Shown: in pieces, positions 63,676-64,000 of the stretch
How the letters are laid out: each line of letters begins with the position of its first letter
How positions within the stretch are numbered: position 1 is the first letter of the stretch
DNA from: Pararhodobacter aggregans
Lineage (GTDB): Bacteria > Pseudomonadota > Alphaproteobacteria > Rhodobacterales > Rhodobacteraceae
Direction: 5' to 3'
NCBI RefSeq assembly: GCF_003075525.1
Contig: NZ_QDDR01000001.1
Span: 124,001 to 188,000 of the forward strand
DNA: 64,000 bases
Made by a program: the position numbers and the translations under genes
The notes under the pieces: generated by a model
Told to the model about the DNA's origin: nothing
Database searches by the model: none
Seen by the model: only the letters and a program-made list of their open reading frames with translations

Positions 63676-64000
63676 ATGAGCATGGCGCAACGAGCACTCG
63701 GGCTTGGGGTGGACTTCGGCACGTCGAACACCGCCGCAGGCTACATGCGGGACGGGCGGCCGCACCTCATCACCTTCGAGCCCGGCCAGACGACGATCCC
63801 GACGACCTTCTTCTTCGACTTCGACGCGCGCGCCCTGCTGATCGGCGAGCCCGCCAATCAGGCCTTGCTCGATGGCGTCGAGGGGCGCTTCATGCGGGCG
63901 CTCAAGCGCATTCTGGGCACCCCCCTGATGCACGAACCGCGGCAGCTCCTGAACGAGCGCGTGACCTTCGTCGAGATCATCGCCCGCTTCCTCGCGCAGG
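63676..64000 (+). CDS. Hsp70 family protein (YegD-like), N-terminal part
   Basis: The first 108 codons of an Hsp70-type ATPase; the gene runs off the window. The phosphate-1 loop LGLGVDFGTSNTAAGYMRDG and the strand TTIPTTFFFDFDARALLIGE are typical, and the spacing resembles E. coli YegD, a DnaK relative without the substrate-binding half. The start at 63676 has AAGGAA upstream; an ATG two codons on is possible. The full domain layout cannot be judged from this fragment. Confidence 0.8.
   Translation, partial: MSMAQRALGLGVDFGTSNTAAGYMRDGRPHLITFEPGQTTIPTTFFFDFDARALLIGEPANQALLDGVEGRFMRALKRILGTPLMHEPRQLLNERVTFVEIIARFLAQ

Overview
The window looks like a chromosome segment of a high-GC alphaproteobacterium of the Rhodobacteraceae/Paracoccaceae type. 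The grounds are the GC-rich sequence, the sucCD/sucAB/lpd layout, a pyruvate dehydrogenase whose E1-beta subunit carries its own lipoyl domain, many ATGA and TGATG gene overlaps, and purM-purN followed by a convergent transporter. Genus and species cannot be named from the sequence.

Positions 1-11,511 are the integrase end of a siphovirus-type prophage: the end of a tail protein with an Ig-like domain, a tail-chaperone candidate, an XRE regulator, an HNH nuclease, a three-repeat helix-turn-helix protein, HK97-type connector and head-closure genes, the large terminase and a tape measure protein. A foreign-looking, AT-rich block follows: an FRG-domain gene coupled to a ribbon-helix-helix gene, facing a second ribbon-helix-helix gene. 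A tyrosine integrase comes next and abuts the 3' end of a tRNA with anticodon CAT (probably Ile2), the likely attachment site. No portal, protease or capsid gene is seen, and the terminase lies after the connectors, so the module order is unusual.

Positions 11,512-28,070 are core metabolism: an exported protein, an MmcQ/YjbR protein, purMN, an MFS transporter, then the 2-oxoglutarate dehydrogenase/succinyl-CoA synthetase cluster (sucC, sucD, sucA, sucB, lpd) with passenger genes, namely a membrane protein between sucC and sucD, an exported protein, an FkbM methyltransferase, an L,D-transpeptidase and two MAPEG proteins.

Positions 28,071-38,313 hold an accessory catabolic locus. A class III aminotransferase and an IclR regulator face an operon for a tripartite tricarboxylate transporter (TctCBA), an aldehyde dehydrogenase, a phospho-lyase-like class III PLP enzyme (AGXT2L type), an APH-fold kinase and a Tm-1-like/UPF0261 protein. 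Together these suggest uptake, phosphorylation, elimination of ammonia and phosphate, and oxidation of an amino alcohol such as hydroxylysine or ethanolamine. This is the most interesting metabolic proposal in the window.

Positions 38,314-47,669 hold hisD, a giant Ala/Pro-rich membrane protein with PilM-like and PilP-like ends, metY, a gene-free stretch with duplicated minus-strand terminators (possible tandem small RNAs), and an ECF sigma/anti-sigma/subtilase operon. Positions 47,742-53,982 encode homoprotocatechuate meta-cleavage (hpaF, hpaE, hpaD, a second unrelated dioxygenase, hpaG, hpaH) under a divergent hpaR. Positions 54,382-64,000 hold pdhABC, ftsB, an AidB-like acyl-CoA dehydrogenase, a small membrane protein, an exported endonuclease/exonuclease/phosphatase-fold protein, efp facing epmA, and the start of an Hsp70-family gene. 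Several families of palindromic and composite intergenic repeats punctuate the right half.
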